Shown here piece after piece: positions 11,979 to 12,798 of a stretch of DNA of 12,798 bases. The stretch covers positions 1 through 12,798 of the forward strand of contig CAZXZY010000022.1 of the NCBI GenBank assembly GCA_964645825.1, given 5' to 3'. Numbering within the stretch: the first letter of the stretch is position 1; every line of letters starts with the position of its first letter. A program made the translations under genes and the position numbers. This DNA is from JABIAL01 sp964645825. GTDB taxonomy: Bacteria; Patescibacteriota; Patescibacteriia; UBA1558; GWA2-36-10. Under the pieces are notes generated by a model that was not told the origin of the DNA, made no database searches, and worked only from the letters and a program-made list of their open reading frames with translations.

Positions 11979-12798
11979 TTAATCTTGCCACCAAAGCTCG
12001 CCATCACTTAAAATACTAATATTCCCCTGCAAATCATTACGTAAAATCTGACATTCTACTTGCTCCAAACGCTCCAAGGCTTCAGCGTGTGGATGATCGA
12101 AACGATTATCTTCTCCCACTTGAATAATGCAGACATCTGGATCAACTGCTTGTAAAAATTTAAGTGCAGAAGAATAGCGACTGCCATGATGAGCTACTTT
12201 TAAAATATCTACTTTTAAATCAAGCTGACTTTTTAATAAATCCTCTTCCTCAGTTGATGGTAGATCGCCAGTCAGCAAGGTTGAGGTATTTTTATATTTT
12301 AATTTCAAAACTAAAGAATTGTCATTGTAGTCTTCATGATGACTGTCAGCTGAAAATACCTGCATCGATAAATCCTCTGCTAATTTCCAAGTCTGCCCAG
12401 CAAACACTATTGTTGCTTGTAAACTATGTTGCGCTAAGGCATCTTGCCAAACAGAAAATAAAAAATCATCAGGCTGATGAGCAGTCACTAAAATATTTTT
12501 TACTTTATACTTATTTAATAATTCCATCAAACTCATCATGTGATCGGCATGATAATGACTAATAACTAAATAATCTACTGTGCCATCCCACCACGGCATA
12601 CTTTCCCCTAAACGATGAAGTAATAAATTATCTGCTCCGCCATCAATTAAAATATTTTGTCCTTGCGGCGTACGGATTAAAATAGCATCACCTTGCCCCA
12701 CATCTAAAAAATGTAATTGCAAGTAATTTTTATTATATAAGCTAAATAATAAAATAATAATTATAATAAAAATTACTAAACTTATTTTAATTATTTTT
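11979..12798 (-). CDS. ComEC-like metallo-beta-lactamase protein with membrane anchor (5' end beyond the window)
   Basis: The metallo-beta-lactamase domain is of the type found at the C-terminus of the DNA-uptake protein ComEC/Rec2. Counting from the Met at 12722: FLDVGQGDAILI (5-16), ILIDGG (24-29), the metal motif SHYHADH (55-61), LLTGD (149-153), KVAHHGSRYSS (175-185) and NRFDHPH (206-212). The same frame is open without a stop from 12722 to the window edge and encodes a hydrophobic stretch (ISLVIFIIIIILLF) followed by NKNYLQ. So the protein most likely has an N-terminal membrane anchor and its start is off the window; 12722 is probably internal. It is either a stand-alone ComEC-type domain or the end of a full ComEC. 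Possible roles are natural DNA uptake or an extracellular hydrolase or nuclease. Confidence 0.85.
   Translation of the reverse strand, partial: KIIKISLVIFIIIIILLFSLYNKNYLQLHFLDVGQGDAILIRTPQGQNILIDGGADNLLLHRLGESMPWWDGTVDYLVISHYHADHMMSLMELLNKYKVKNILVTAHQPDDFLFSVWQDALAQHSLQATIVFAGQTWKLAEDLSMQVFSADSHHEDYNDNSLVLKLKYKNTSTLLTGDLPSTEEEDLLKSQLDLKVDILKVAHHGSRYSSALKFLQAVDPDVCIIQVGEDNRFDHPHAEALERLEQVECQILRNDLQGNISILSDGELWWQD

Noticed and set aside
12164..12562. A 132-residue plus-strand open frame
   Set aside because: It is antisense to the clearly conserved metallo-beta-lactamase gene and has no ribosome site; a shadow frame.

Overview
The window looks like the chromosome of an AT-rich bacterium with a compact genome, most likely a member of the Candidate Phyla Radiation (Patescibacteria). 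This is inferred from the divergent housekeeping proteins, the tight packing and the short orphan membrane or secreted proteins; no marker here fixes the lineage. Stops include UGA at 3202-3693 and 3779-4141, so there is no sign of UGA recoding. Nearly all genes are on the minus strand.

Minus-strand reading from the right edge: a membrane-anchored ComEC-like metallo-beta-lactamase protein (5' end outside the window), a single-domain response regulator, ndk, a 6S-like small RNA, a large terminator-like hairpin and purA. The plus-strand rpmB (L28, zinc type) faces purA and shares a bidirectional terminator with it. Next come a site-2-protease family membrane protease and about 700 bp without a credible protein gene. 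That stretch carries two consecutive RNA-like transcription units, each with its own promoter and terminator. Then follows the str operon rpsL-rpsG-fusA.

The tuf gene is not joined to fusA. It lies about 3.2 kb further along behind its own promoter, and runs off the left edge. Between fusA and tuf sits an island of five small genes: a tautomerase-like protein, two secreted orphans on the plus strand, a membrane-anchored DUF4105/Lnb_N-type protein with His and Cys candidates for catalysis, and a Phd/YefM-like protein with an acidic tail. The Phd-like gene begins at a 15-bp sequence that is repeated inside the tuf promoter.

Most promoters are of one kind: a TTGACA-like -35, usually 17 bp of spacer and a TATAAT-like -10, often with an upstream TGn. 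In three places the U-tract of a terminator lies on or within about 10 bp of the next promoter's -35. The most unusual content is non-coding: the 6S-like RNA, the terminator directly before purA, and two unassigned structured RNA candidates at 7464-7855 and 7893-8101.
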